Shown here piece after piece: positions 1 to 7,414 of a stretch of 9,942 nucleotides of DNA. The notes beneath the pieces were generated by a model. That model was not told the DNA's origin. It searched no databases and worked only from the letters and a program-made list of their open reading frames with translations. This stretch comes from Gemmatimonadota bacterium (GTDB lineage Bacteria > Gemmatimonadota > Gemmatimonadetes > Gemmatimonadales > GWC2-71-9). The number at the start of each line of letters is the position of its first letter. Positions within the stretch are counted from its first letter, which is position 1. The position numbers and the translations under genes were made by a program. The stretch is taken from positions 1 through 9,942 of the forward strand of contig JAHEFN010000064.1 of assembly GCA_024640185.1 (NCBI GenBank), read 5' to 3'.

Positions 1-2374
1 TGAGTGGAATCACCCGGGCACTGCCGTCGGCCCCCCGCACCGTGAGCGGCAGGGTCTGCAGGTCCAGCGCGCGGGACCGGGCACTCGGGGCAAGCCGGAC
101 CCGAACGTCGCGGGTCTCCCCCGTCGGATCGACCCAATCGCCGGCGTCGATGCCGGCAAAGGCTGGCCGCATCGCCTGGGCCACCTGACCCGCGGAGAGA
201 CCGAGGGCCGCGGCCTGACCGCGGTCGATCTCCACGGTCAACTCCTCCCGGGCCCCTCGGACGGAGAGACCGACATCGACCGCTCCGGGGACCGTCTTGG
301 TCCGCTCCGCCGCCTCGGTGGCCAACTGGGTGAGCACGCCGGCGTCCGGGCCGCGAATCTCCAGCTGCAACTCCTTGTTGGCCCCCTCAAAGCCGCTCGT
401 GAAGACGGCGACCTTCACCCCGGCGACCGCGGCGAACTCCCGGCGCAGCTGGGCGCCAAGTTCGGCCTGGGAGATCGACCGATCGGCCTTCGGGGTCAGC
501 TTCAGGAACAACTGGGCCTGATCGACACCGGGTGTACGCATCGGAATCGCGTTGCCGATGGTGACGTAGGTGTAGGCGACCTCGGGATGTGATCGGGCGA
601 TCGCGGCCACGGCCTCGGCACGCTCACGGGTGTAGGCCAGGTTGGCGCTGGGTGGTGCCTCGATGATCACCTCCATCTCGGAACGATCCGAAACCGGGAC
701 GAATCCGACACCACCGAACGCGCTCTGCAGCGCCAGCGCACCAACGAACGATCCGACCGCCAGCACCACCATGGCGAGGCGGTGATCGAGCGCCCAACCG
801 ATCAGCCGGGCGTAGTCCTCGGTGCGCCGGTCGAACCAGTGATTGAAGCGGTCGAGGAGCCGGGTGATCCAGCTCTTCTCATGCTCCTCGACCTTGGGGT
901 CCGGCCAGTAGGCAGAGAGCATCGGGTCGAGCGAGAACGACACGAACAACGACACCAGCACGGCACAGGCAATCGTGAGGGCAAACGGCTTGAACCACTG
1001 CCCGGAGATGCCGGACATGAAGGCGATCGGGATGAACACCGCCACGATGGAGAAGGTGGTGGCCGTCACCGCCAGACCGATTTCCGCGGTCCCCTCACGC
1101 GACGCCGTCAGGTGGTCCTTCCCCATCGCCACGTGGCGAACGATGTTCTCACGAACCACGATCGCATCATCGATCAGGATGCCGATCGCCAGCGAGAGTC
1201 CCAGCAGCGACATCGTGTTGAGGGTGAACCCGAAGGCCCACACCGCGATGAACGAGGCCAACACCGAGATCGGCAGCGCGAGGCCGGTGATGATCGTCGA
1301 GCGCCACGAGTTGAGGAAGAGGAACACCACCAGCACGGTGAGGATCGCGCCCTCGATCAGGGCCGACTGGACGTTGGCCACCGACCGCTCGACCCGGAAC
1401 CCCTGATCCCGGACGATCTCGACCTGGGCGTCGCCGGGCAGCGTTGGGGCAAGCTGATCGAGCACCGCCTTGAGCCGGTCGACCACCTGGGTGGTGGAAT
1501 AGCCCTTGGACTTCTTCACCTCGATGCCGATCGCCGACTTGCCGTTGAACATCGTGGCCGTTCGCTGCTCCTCAAACCCCTCGAAGACCTCCGCCACGTC
1601 GGCCAGCCGGACGAGGCGGCCACCACGCTCGGCCACCACGAGTTGCCGGAAGTCCTCGGGCCCTGCCAAGCGACCCTGCAGTCGGATCGAACGCTCCTCA
1701 AGCGGCGCATTGAGTCGGCCGACCGGCGCGGCGAGGTTCTCCGCGCCAATCGCCTGGACGATCTCGGCCACTCCCACCCCCGTCGCGGTCATCCGCGACG
1801 GCGAGAGTTGGACCGTCATCTCGGGGTAGGTGCCGCCGACCACCTCGACCTGCGCCACCCCGTTGACGCCACGGAGGGCGCTGACCACCATCGGGTCGGC
1901 GATCCTGGTCAGGGTCTGGGCGTCCATCGTGGCGGAGGTGAGCGAGAGCGAGAGGGCCGACTGGACCATCGGGTCGAACCGGGTGATGATCGGCTCCTCC
2001 ATCTCCTGGGGCAGGTCGCCGCGGATGGTGCTGATCGCGTCCCGGACATCCTGCGACGCCTCGTTGACACCCTTCGCATAGTCGAAGAAGAAGACGAACT
2101 GAGCCAATCCATCGACCGCATTGGTCTTGGACTTCGTCCGGTCGAGGCCGGCGATCGAGAAGACGGCCTCCTCGATCGGCTCGACCACTTCCCGCTCGAC
2201 CACGTTGGGCGATGCCCCGGGATAGACCACCGTGACGGCGACGATCGGCTGCTGGATGTCGGGGAACTCGTCGGTCTGCAGGTTGATCAACCCGGCGACG
2301 CCGAAGGCGACGAGGGCGAGCATCGAGACCACGGTGAGCAGCGGCTTCTTGATCGCGAGGTCGGAGATGAACAT
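1..2374 (-). CDS. RND efflux pump inner-membrane subunit, HAE1/AcrB-like (C-terminus outside window)
   Basis: Inner-membrane, proton-driven transporter of a tripartite efflux complex, predicted to move hydrophobic or amphiphilic compounds out through the adaptor and outer-membrane channel encoded just upstream. The frame starts at the ATG whose first base is 2374 and stays open for 791 codons to the left edge without a stop. Visible features: TM1 near residues 10-30, then a porter domain with a YPGASP motif, a TM2-TM6 block near residues 330-500, and a second periplasmic half. In TM4 the pair D402-D403 (GILIDDAIVVREN) matches the proton-relay Asp407/Asp408 of AcrB. The family is usually about 1020-1060 residues, so roughly 250 residues, including TM8-TM12 and the partner Lys of the proton relay, lie beyond the window. 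The gene begins 9 bases after the adaptor stop, with a GAGG seven bases upstream. Substrate cannot be read from the sequence; HAE1 multidrug type is favoured over heavy-metal HME type on motif resemblance. Confidence 0.95.
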   Translation of the reverse strand, partial: MFISDLAIKKPLLTVVSMLALVAFGVAGLINLQTDEFPDIQQPIVAVTVVYPGASPNVVEREVVEPIEEAVFSIAGLDRTKSKTNAVDGLAQFVFFFDYAKGVNEASQDVRDAISTIRGDLPQEMEEPIITRFDPMVQSALSLSLTSATMDAQTLTRIADPMVVSALRGVNGVAQVEVVGGTYPEMTVQLSPSRMTATGVGVAEIVQAIGAENLAAPVGRLNAPLEERSIRLQGRLAGPEDFRQLVVAERGGRLVRLADVAEVFEGFEEQRTATMFNGKSAIGIEVKKSKGYSTTQVVDRLKAVLDQLAPTLPGDAQVEIVRDQGFRVERSVANVQSALIEGAILTVLVVFLFLNSWRSTIITGLALPISVLASFIAVWAFGFTLNTMSLLGLSLAIGILIDDAIVVRENIVRHVAMGKDHLTASREGTAEIGLAVTATTFSIVAVFIPIAFMSGISGQWFKPFALTIACAVLVSLFVSFSLDPMLSAYWPDPKVEEHEKSWITRLLDRFNHWFDRRTEDYARLIGWALDHRLAMVVLAVGSFVGALALQSAFGGVGFVPVSDRSEMEVIIEAPPSANLAYTRERAEAVAAIARSHPEVAYTYVTIGNAIPMRTPGVDQAQLFLKLTPKADRSISQAELGAQLRREFAAVAGVKVAVFTSGFEGANKELQLEIRGPDAGVLTQLATEAAERTKTVPGAVDVGLSVRGAREELTVEIDRGQAAALGLSAGQVAQAMRPAFAGIDAGDWVDPTGETRDVRVRLAPSARSRALDLQTLPLTVRGADGSARVIPL

Positions 2375-2383
2375 CGGTCAGCC

Positions 2384-3493
2384 TCAGCGATCGCTGTTGG
2401 TGATGCGGATCTGGGCTCCAAGCGGCGTGCCGATGGCACCAGCGACGAGGACGGTATCGCCAAGGCCAAGCCCGGTGCGGACCTCGACCCGTTCGAGTAG
2501 TTCATCGCGAACGCCAAGTTCCACGACGACCGACTCCACCATCCCGCCTCGGATCCGGCGCACCGACGGCGAGACCGCCTGTGGGTCGACGGCATTGAAG
2601 GGAATGGCGAGCCCGCGTGCCGAGGCGACCGTCACCCGGCCCTCGGTGAAGAGTCCGGCGGCGAGCCCTCCATCGGGATTGGGCACCCGGACGTAGATCA
2701 CCACCTGGCCGGTGGCGACGTCGATGGCCGGGCTGACCCGGGCGATGGTGCCTTCGAAGAGCCGCCCCGGCTGGGCCGGCACGGCGAACTGCACCCGGGC
2801 ACCCACTCGCATCGCGCCGAGGTATTGGGCGGGGACGCCGGCCTCGAGTTCGAGCACCGTCGGGTCGACCACCACGGCGATGATGCCGCCGCCGGTGGCG
2901 GAGACCACATCGCCGACGCTGGCCGGCACCTCGGCCACCACCCCGGTAAACGGTGCCCGGATCACGGCATCGGCCAACCGCTGCCGGGCCGAGGCCAGGC
3001 GCGCACGGGCATCCTCGAGCACCGCCGTCGCCTGGGATGCGGCGGTCCGGGCGCCTTCGAGTTCGCGCTGGGCAATCGCGCCGGCGCGGTGCAGTTCCTC
3101 ACTGCGATCACGATTCCTCATCGCGTCGGCGGCGGCCAGCTCGGCACCCTGCACCCCGAGCCGGGCTGCTCTCGCCTGGTCAGCGAGCACCATCGTGTCG
3201 ATGACCGCGATCACCGCGCCACGCCGGACCGCCATGCCAACCCGTACCGGCAGGGCAATGATGGTTCCTCCGACCTGGGGCAGGAGCCGTGCGGTGCGTT
3301 CGGCGATCAGCGATCCCGAGAGGATCGGACCACTCTCGACAAGGAGCGAATCAACGATGGTGATGTTGTCGGCTGCCACCTGGACCGACGGCAGCGCGGT
3401 GGGCCCATCATCGACGGCATCGACGCCGCCACCGCAGGCGACCAGGAGCGCGGCAAGCGACAGGCTCCAGCCGCGTGAATCGGTGCGAGTCAT
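2384..3493 (-). CDS. RND efflux periplasmic adaptor (membrane fusion protein), predicted lipoprotein
   Basis: Periplasmic adaptor linking the RND pump to the outer-membrane channel. With the ATG at 3493 the product is 369 residues, normal for the family. Residues 1-20 are a lipoprotein signal ending in the lipobox LVAC, with C20 the expected lipidated cysteine. Domains in order: first half of the lipoyl domain about 59-99 (GGTIIALPVRVGMAVRRG), an alpha-hairpin about 100-175 rich in Ala, Arg and Glu, second lipoyl half about 178-202 (IRAPFTGVVAEVPASVGD), a beta-barrel about 208-290, and a membrane-proximal domain to the end. A GTG one codon upstream (3496) is also possible, but the GGAGG at 3500-3504 is only 3 bases from that GTG and 6 bases from the ATG, so the ATG is preferred. 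The start shares one base with the stop of the upstream channel gene (TGATG), which implies translational coupling. Confidence 0.93.
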   Translation of the reverse strand: MTRTDSRGWSLSLAALLVACGGGVDAVDDGPTALPSVQVAADNITIVDSLLVESGPILSGSLIAERTARLLPQVGGTIIALPVRVGMAVRRGAVIAVIDTMVLADQARAARLGVQGAELAAADAMRNRDRSEELHRAGAIAQRELEGARTAASQATAVLEDARARLASARQRLADAVIRAPFTGVVAEVPASVGDVVSATGGGIIAVVVDPTVLELEAGVPAQYLGAMRVGARVQFAVPAQPGRLFEGTIARVSPAIDVATGQVVIYVRVPNPDGGLAAGLFTEGRVTVASARGLAIPFNAVDPQAVSPSVRRIRGGMVESVVVELGVRDELLERVEVRTGLGLGDTVLVAGAIGTPLGAQIRITNSDR

Positions 3494-5007
3494 CACAACC
3501 CTCCGGAGGCACCGGGACGACCGGCGCCGAGTGGCAAGTCACGCAGCAGCGACGCACGGAGGCGGGCCACCTGCAGGTCACGCGCGGCCTGGGCCCGATT
3601 CGCCTCGGCCTGCTCGAGTTGGAGTCGCACGTCCGCGAGGTCGGTCAAGGTCGAGATCCCCTCGCGAGTGCGGATCTCCGCGATTTCGTAGGCTCGTACT
3701 GCCTGGGTCGTGGTCGCCCGACTCGCCTCGAAGGTGGCCGCGGCGGCGGCGAGTTGATCTCCAACCTCGATGACCTCGCGACTGGCACTCTCGCGCACCT
3801 GGCGCAGCTGCAGCCGGGCCTGCTCGGCTGCGGCCTCCGCCTCCTGCACCTGGCCCCGAATGCGCCCACCGGTGAAGAGCGGCACACTCACCCGGACCGC
3901 AACGTTCCAGTCGGTGAGGAAGCTCTTCCAGCCGAAGACCTCGTCAGGGAACGTCAGTTTCGAATAGGCGCTCGAGAGCCGCACCGTCGGTAGCCGCTGC
4001 CCGCGACCGGCCGCGGCCTGAGCCTCGGCCGCGTCAGCCGCCGCCCCCGCTGCACGGACCACGGCCCGCGACGCGATGGCCCCGTCGGAGGTCGCCACCA
4101 CCTGATCGGCGAAGGCCGGCAATGGAATCGCCGTCGTGTCACCGAGGGGTGTGGTGAGCTCCAGCCTCGCGTCGACGGGGAGGTCCAACAACTGGAGGAG
4201 CTTGAGCCGTGCGAGGGTGTGCTGGGTTCGGCGCTGGATCACCTGCGGGCGCTGGTTGTCCCGGGCAACGGTGGCGCGGAGCAGGTCGAATTCCGCCGCA
4301 TTGCCCACGCGATAGGCCAGCTCGACATCGCGCTGGGTTCGTTCTGCCTGGGCCAGGGTGTTGTCGGCGATCTCGGAGAGGCGGGCGGCGAGGAGGGCGT
4401 CATAGTAGGCCTGCGCCACCTCGAGCACGGCACCCGACCGAGCCGTGGCGAGTGTCGCATGGGCGGCCGCCTCGCCTGCCGAGGCCTGCCGAATCCTGGC
4501 CGAGAGGGTCGGGTCGAAGAGGGTCTGCTGCAGGTCAAGTCCGAATGACCACTGGTTGGCCTGACCGAACGGCAGTTTCGAGAAGTCGATCTCGCCGTTG
4601 CCGTTGGCGGTACAATCGAGTCCTCGCTCCAGCGAGTCGAGGCGGGCCGCTGCCGACAGGGTCGGGTTGGGTCGGAATCGGGTGCAGTTGACCGGTGCGG
4701 GTCCGGCATTCCCATTGCCGACACTGTCACCCTGCAGCGCCTCGAACTGGCTCTCGAGCGTCCGGGTGTAGGTCGCGGCGCCCGAGAGTTGCGGCAGCCA
4801 GCCACTCCTCGCCTGCAGCAACCGTCCTCCCGCGGCCCGGATGCCGGCCCGCGCGATGCCGACCGCCTCGGAGGCGCTGTCGGCCATCCGCAGCACATCC
4901 CCGATGGAGAGGGTGATGCGCGTTGGGCCGATGTCGGCCTGTGCTGCGAGGGGTGCCACCATCACCGTGGCCAGCAGCAACGGTGATGCAATCAGGGAGA
5001 ATCTCAC
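3493..5007 (-). CDS. TolC-like outer-membrane efflux protein
   Basis: Outer-membrane channel of the tripartite efflux system. The 504-residue product starts with GTG at 5007 and has a signal peptide of about 24 residues, likely cut after AAQA before DIGPT. Two outer-membrane-efflux-protein repeats follow, with the long Ala/Arg/Gln/Glu-rich helices typical of the TolC alpha-barrel and the turn motif YxVGNAxEFDLLRATVA near the middle. The start overlaps the tetR stop by four bases (GTGA, 5004-5007), with GGAGG at 5012-5016 four bases ahead. Length is at the upper end for the family. Part of the excess is a polar loop at about residues 92-150, Gly/Asn/Pro-rich, holding two cysteines (C108 and C132), probably a surface-exposed or strand-connecting insert that could be disulphide-bonded in the periplasm. 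Family assignment is firm; substrate is unknown. Confidence 0.93.
   Translation of the reverse strand: MRFSLIASPLLLATVMVAPLAAQADIGPTRITLSIGDVLRMADSASEAVGIARAGIRAAGGRLLQARSGWLPQLSGAATYTRTLESQFEALQGDSVGNGNAGPAPVNCTRFRPNPTLSAAARLDSLERGLDCTANGNGEIDFSKLPFGQANQWSFGLDLQQTLFDPTLSARIRQASAGEAAAHATLATARSGAVLEVAQAYYDALLAARLSEIADNTLAQAERTQRDVELAYRVGNAAEFDLLRATVARDNQRPQVIQRRTQHTLARLKLLQLLDLPVDARLELTTPLGDTTAIPLPAFADQVVATSDGAIASRAVVRAAGAAADAAEAQAAAGRGQRLPTVRLSSAYSKLTFPDEVFGWKSFLTDWNVAVRVSVPLFTGGRIRGQVQEAEAAAEQARLQLRQVRESASREVIEVGDQLAAAAATFEASRATTTQAVRAYEIAEIRTREGISTLTDLADVRLQLEQAEANRAQAARDLQVARLRASLLRDLPLGAGRPGASGGL
3500..3504 (-). promoter_or_regulatory. Ribosome binding site of the adaptor gene
   Basis: GGAGG on the minus strand, inside the last codons of the TolC-like gene. 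It sits 6 bases before the ATG at 3493 and only 3 bases before the alternative GTG at 3496, so it decides the start in favour of the ATG. Confidence 0.7.
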
Positions 5008-5579
5008 GTTGCCTCCGCCGCGCCGAGCGCGCGCAGGATCAGGTCCACGAACAGGTCGATCGCATCGTGGTCAGAGACCGGACAGCCGGGAAGCACATCA
5101 CGCGTGATCGCGTCCATGAACAACGCATTCATCAGCATCACGGTGGCGGCCTCGAGCGAACCGGTCTCGGCGATCATCCCCCGCTCCCGAGCAGCGGTCA
5201 GGTAGCGCACCACATCTGCCATCGATTCCATCGCGGGCCCCGCCGCGACCGGCGCGATCTCCGGGTGCTCCTCGAACTCAGCCAGACAGGTGCGGATCAT
5301 CGATCGGTGCTCGCGCATCCGGCGATGATGGTTGGTGGCCCACCCCGTCAGTTCGGATCGGAGGTCGGTCGGGACCGCGGGGAGCGGGGGCGGGCTGTCG
5401 GCTTCAGCCTGACAATGAATCGCCTCGGCGAGCAGGACGGCCTTGGAGCCGAAGTGCCGGAAGAGGGTCACCTCATTGACACCGGCCGCCTCGGCAATCC
5501 GGCGGGTGGTGGTGCCCCGCCAGCCGTACTCGGCAAAGAGCCGGGCGGTCACCTCGAGCAGTGCGTTCTTGGTCGACAT
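5004..5579 (-). CDS. TetR/AcrR-family transcriptional regulator
   Basis: One-component repressor expected to bind DNA through an N-terminal helix-turn-helix and release it on binding a small ligand in the C-terminal domain. With ATG at 5579 it is 191 residues, normal for TetR. The N-terminal domain covers about residues 1-50: TTTRRIAEAAGVNEVTLFRHF followed by GSK is the classic TetR signature. The C-terminal ligand and dimer domain is divergent, as usual, with a hydrophobic segment about 145-160 (EAATVMLMNALFMDAI). The frame extends upstream to a TTG at 5615, but that would place the start within the inverted repeats and add an atypical 12-residue leader, so the ATG is preferred although no strong Shine-Dalgarno precedes it. 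As first gene of the efflux operon it most likely autoregulates it; the inducer is unknown. Confidence 0.92.
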   Translation of the reverse strand: MSTKNALLEVTARLFAEYGWRGTTTRRIAEAAGVNEVTLFRHFGSKAVLLAEAIHCQAEADSPPPLPAVPTDLRSELTGWATNHHRRMREHRSMIRTCLAEFEEHPEIAPVAAGPAMESMADVVRYLTAARERGMIAETGSLEAATVMLMNALFMDAITRDVLPGCPVSDHDAIDLFVDLILRALGAAEAT

Positions 5580-5706
5580 GCGCCAGAGAGTAACCGCTCG
5601 CCCCGCGGCATGCAAGCAGGTACTTGCAATTGTGCAACATCCCGCCGCTTCCCGCCTCCGGCTGGTCGCTTACTTTTCGGCTCCCCGTTCCCGGACACCT
5701 TTTCGC
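5580..5706. promoter_or_regulatory. Divergent promoter region between the tetR-efflux operon and the ligase operon
   Basis: This 127-base gap separates two divergently transcribed operons, so it must hold both promoters. Next to the tetR side is a cluster of inverted repeats (5611-5637). No convincing -35/-10 pair is visible on either strand. On the minus strand TTGCAC (5637-5632) could be a -35, but the hexamer 17 bases on is a poor -10. On the plus strand TACTTT (5671-5676) is a weak -10 candidate without a good -35. The esterase start at 5707 has no Shine-Dalgarno sequence; the preceding bases are pyrimidine-rich, so its leader may be short. Confidence 0.65.
5611..5637. promoter_or_regulatory. 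Candidate TetR operator: nested inverted repeats
   Basis: Two perfect inverted repeats share one half-site: TGCAAG (5611-5616), a 6-base spacer, CTTGCA (5623-5628); and TTGCA (5624-5628), spacer ATTG, TGCAA (5633-5637). Three copies of the TGCAA/TTGCA half-site lie within 27 bases, centred about 45 bases upstream of the tetR ATG, where an autorepressor would be expected to block its promoter. TetR proteins bind such palindromes of short arms; assignment to this TetR is inference from position and symmetry. Confidence 0.55.
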
Positions 5707-6432
5707 ATGTGGCAGCGCAGCACCTACGCCTGGGAGAGCCCAGCCCTCCTCGGCCGTGAGACCGAGATCGTGGTGCATGGGCACGGGGGCGCGAGAGTGC
5801 TGGCCTTCCCCACATCGATGGGCTGGAACAGGGAATGGGAAGACCGCGGGATGTGCGACGCCGTCGGGGAGCAGCTCGAGCGAGGTGACCTCCAGATCGT
5901 CTGCGTCCCCAGCATCGATGAGATCGCCTGGTATGACGAGGGAGCCCATCCGCGGGCCCGGGCAGAGTGGCATGCCCGGTTCGACGCCTGGCTTCACGAC
6001 GAGGTCCTCCCGGCGACCGCGGCCCGCAATCCCAACCCCTTCGTGATCACCGCCGGGGCGTCCTTCGGGGGCTATCATGCCCTCGCCTTCGCCACCCGGT
6101 ACCCGGACCTGGTCTCCCGGGCCGTGGTGATGAGCGGATTGGTGGACATTCGCCGCCTGACCGGCGGCTGGACCGACGAGCTGATCTACTTCTACAACCC
6201 CGGTGAATTCCTGCTGCACGAACACGACCCGGAACGGATCACCGCACTGCAGGGGCTCGACTTGATCCTCGCCGTCGGCCGCGAGGACACCCTGCACCAG
6301 CAGAACAAGGCACTCTCCGAGGCACTCTGGCAGCGGGGCATCGGCAACGCCCTCCGTGAATGGGACGGATGGGCCCACGACTGGCCGTGGTGGCGCGACA
6401 TGCTCCGCCGCTACGTCGGTGGACACGATTGA
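5707..6432 (+). CDS. Alpha/beta-hydrolase, esterase-like (esterase D type)
   Basis: Predicted cytoplasmic serine hydrolase of 241 residues, with no signal peptide. The nucleophile elbow GASFGG (residues 117-122) places the catalytic serine at S119. D194 in GREDT and H224 in GWAHDW complete a plausible triad in the right order and spacing for the alpha/beta-hydrolase fold. The size and the motif set resemble the small esterase family often annotated COG4947 or as esterase family protein (Pfam PF00756-like); that placement is from memory, not a search. The start is the ATG at 5707: the frame is open further upstream, but that part lies antisense to tetR and the operator. It is the first gene of the plus-strand operon and ends 7 bases before the next gene. 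In this context it might hydrolyse an ester or thioester, or transfer an acyl group, in the ligase pathway. Substrate is unknown. Confidence 0.88.
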   Translation: MWQRSTYAWESPALLGRETEIVVHGHGGARVLAFPTSMGWNREWEDRGMCDAVGEQLERGDLQIVCVPSIDEIAWYDEGAHPRARAEWHARFDAWLHDEVLPATAARNPNPFVITAGASFGGYHALAFATRYPDLVSRAVVMSGLVDIRRLTGGWTDELIYFYNPGEFLLHEHDPERITALQGLDLILAVGREDTLHQQNKALSEALWQRGIGNALREWDGWAHDWPWWRDMLRRYVGGHD

Positions 6433-6439
6433 GGAGCAG

Positions 6440-7414
6440 ATGAAGGCATCCACGGCAGGCCGACCAGGCCAGCGCACCATTGGTCTCATCGTCGGGCGGG
6501 AGTGGTCATGGCCCCCGGCGTTCATCGAGGAAGTCCAGCGGCGTGATGCCGGGGTGCGGGCGGAATTCGTCACCCTGGCCACACCATCACTGGCCGACCC
6601 ACGACGCTACGATGTCGTCATCGACCGGATCTCCCACGAGGTGCCGTTCTATCGCAGCTGGCTGAAGCACGCCCAGCTGCAGGGTGTCCGGGTGATCAAC
6701 AACCCGTTGATGTGGACCGCCGACGACAAGTTCTTCGAGGCGACCCTCGCCGAACGGATGGGCATCCGCTCGCCGAAGACGATCCTGTTGCCCAACAAGG
6801 ACTACGTCCCGGGCATCAACCACGACGAGTCGCTTCGCAACCTGGCCTATCCGCTCGACTGGCAGGCCGTGGTCGACCATGTCGGGTTGCCGTGTGTCCT
6901 CAAGGACGCGCACGGCGGTGGTTGGCGTGATGTCTACGTCTGCCGTTCGCTGGAGGAGTTGATCCACCACTACGACCATTCCGGTCAGCTGACCATGATC
7001 GTGCAGGAGTTCATCGAGTGGGAGGAGTTCGTCCGGTGCATCTGCATCGGGCGCAAGCACGTCGCCCCGATCAAGTACGACCCCAGGGAACGTCGCTACC
7101 ACGACACCGAGGAATTCCTCTCCCCGGACCTGCGTCGCCAGATCATCCGCCAGTCGCGCAAACTGGTGCGTGCCCTGGGCTACGACATGAACTCGGTCGA
7201 GTGGGCGATCCGTGATGGCATCCCGTACGCGATCGACTTCATGAACCCGGCCCCGGACTTCGACATCAACTCGCTGGGCCCCAAGTGGTTCGAGTGGGCG
7301 CTGCAGCGGATGGCCGACGTGACGATCGCCATGGCCCTCGAGGAGCCGGAACTCCCCAAGCCACGGGCGGGGGCCCTCTTCGGCAACCGGATCCGGGGAC
7401 GTCGTCACCCGTGA
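6440..7414 (+). CDS. ATP-grasp ligase, RimK/GshB-like
   Basis: Predicted ATP-dependent ligase that activates a carboxylate as acyl phosphate and joins it to an amine (or thiol). Product is 324 residues from ATG 6440, with GAGGAG three bases before it. Order of parts: a Rossmann-like pre-ATP-grasp domain (about 1-110, opening GLIVGREWSWP), then the ATP-grasp core. K155 in CVLKDAHGGGW with the following glycine loop, and the VQEFIEWEEF segment (188-197) for adenine and ribose contact, fit the fold. The metal-binding end is E254 (SVEWAIRDG) and D266-x-x-N269 (AIDFMNPAPD), a spacing different from the usual E-x-N. The stop overlaps the next gene by four bases. Neighbouring ligases indicate a shared biosynthetic product rather than ribosomal protein S6 modification. 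Neither acceptor nor donor can be deduced. Confidence 0.88.
   Translation: MKASTAGRPGQRTIGLIVGREWSWPPAFIEEVQRRDAGVRAEFVTLATPSLADPRRYDVVIDRISHEVPFYRSWLKHAQLQGVRVINNPLMWTADDKFFEATLAERMGIRSPKTILLPNKDYVPGINHDESLRNLAYPLDWQAVVDHVGLPCVLKDAHGGGWRDVYVCRSLEELIHHYDHSGQLTMIVQEFIEWEEFVRCICIGRKHVAPIKYDPRERRYHDTEEFLSPDLRRQIIRQSRKLVRALGYDMNSVEWAIRDGIPYAIDFMNPAPDFDINSLGPKWFEWALQRMADVTIAMALEEPELPKPRAGALFGNRIRGRRHP

Noticed and set aside
782..2500. Long plus-strand open frame of 572 codons opposite the RND gene
   Set aside because: Its translation is a low-complexity run rich in Arg, His, Asp and Gly, typical of the antisense of a GC-rich gene. The minus strand here reads through as an unbroken, clearly recognisable RND protein.
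3500..3509. Ten-base palindrome CCTCCGGAGG as an operator or terminator
   Set aside because: It lies at the end of the TolC-like coding region, half of it is explained as the adaptor's ribosome binding site, and no T-run follows.
5580..5615. TTG start at 5615 giving a 203-residue TetR
   Set aside because: The TTG falls within the inverted repeats, adds an atypical leader, and the downstream ATG at 5579 gives a standard TetR N-terminus.
5443..5706. Upstream extension of the esterase frame to an ATG at 5443
   Set aside because: The extra 88 codons are antisense to tetR and across the operator, and the alpha/beta-hydrolase similarity begins at the ATG at 5707.
5473..6582. Minus-strand open frame of 369 codons spanning the esterase, the divergent region and the tetR start
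   Set aside because: It lies antisense to the esterase and next ligase, crosses the promoter region and ends within tetR in another frame; the translation shows no family motif.
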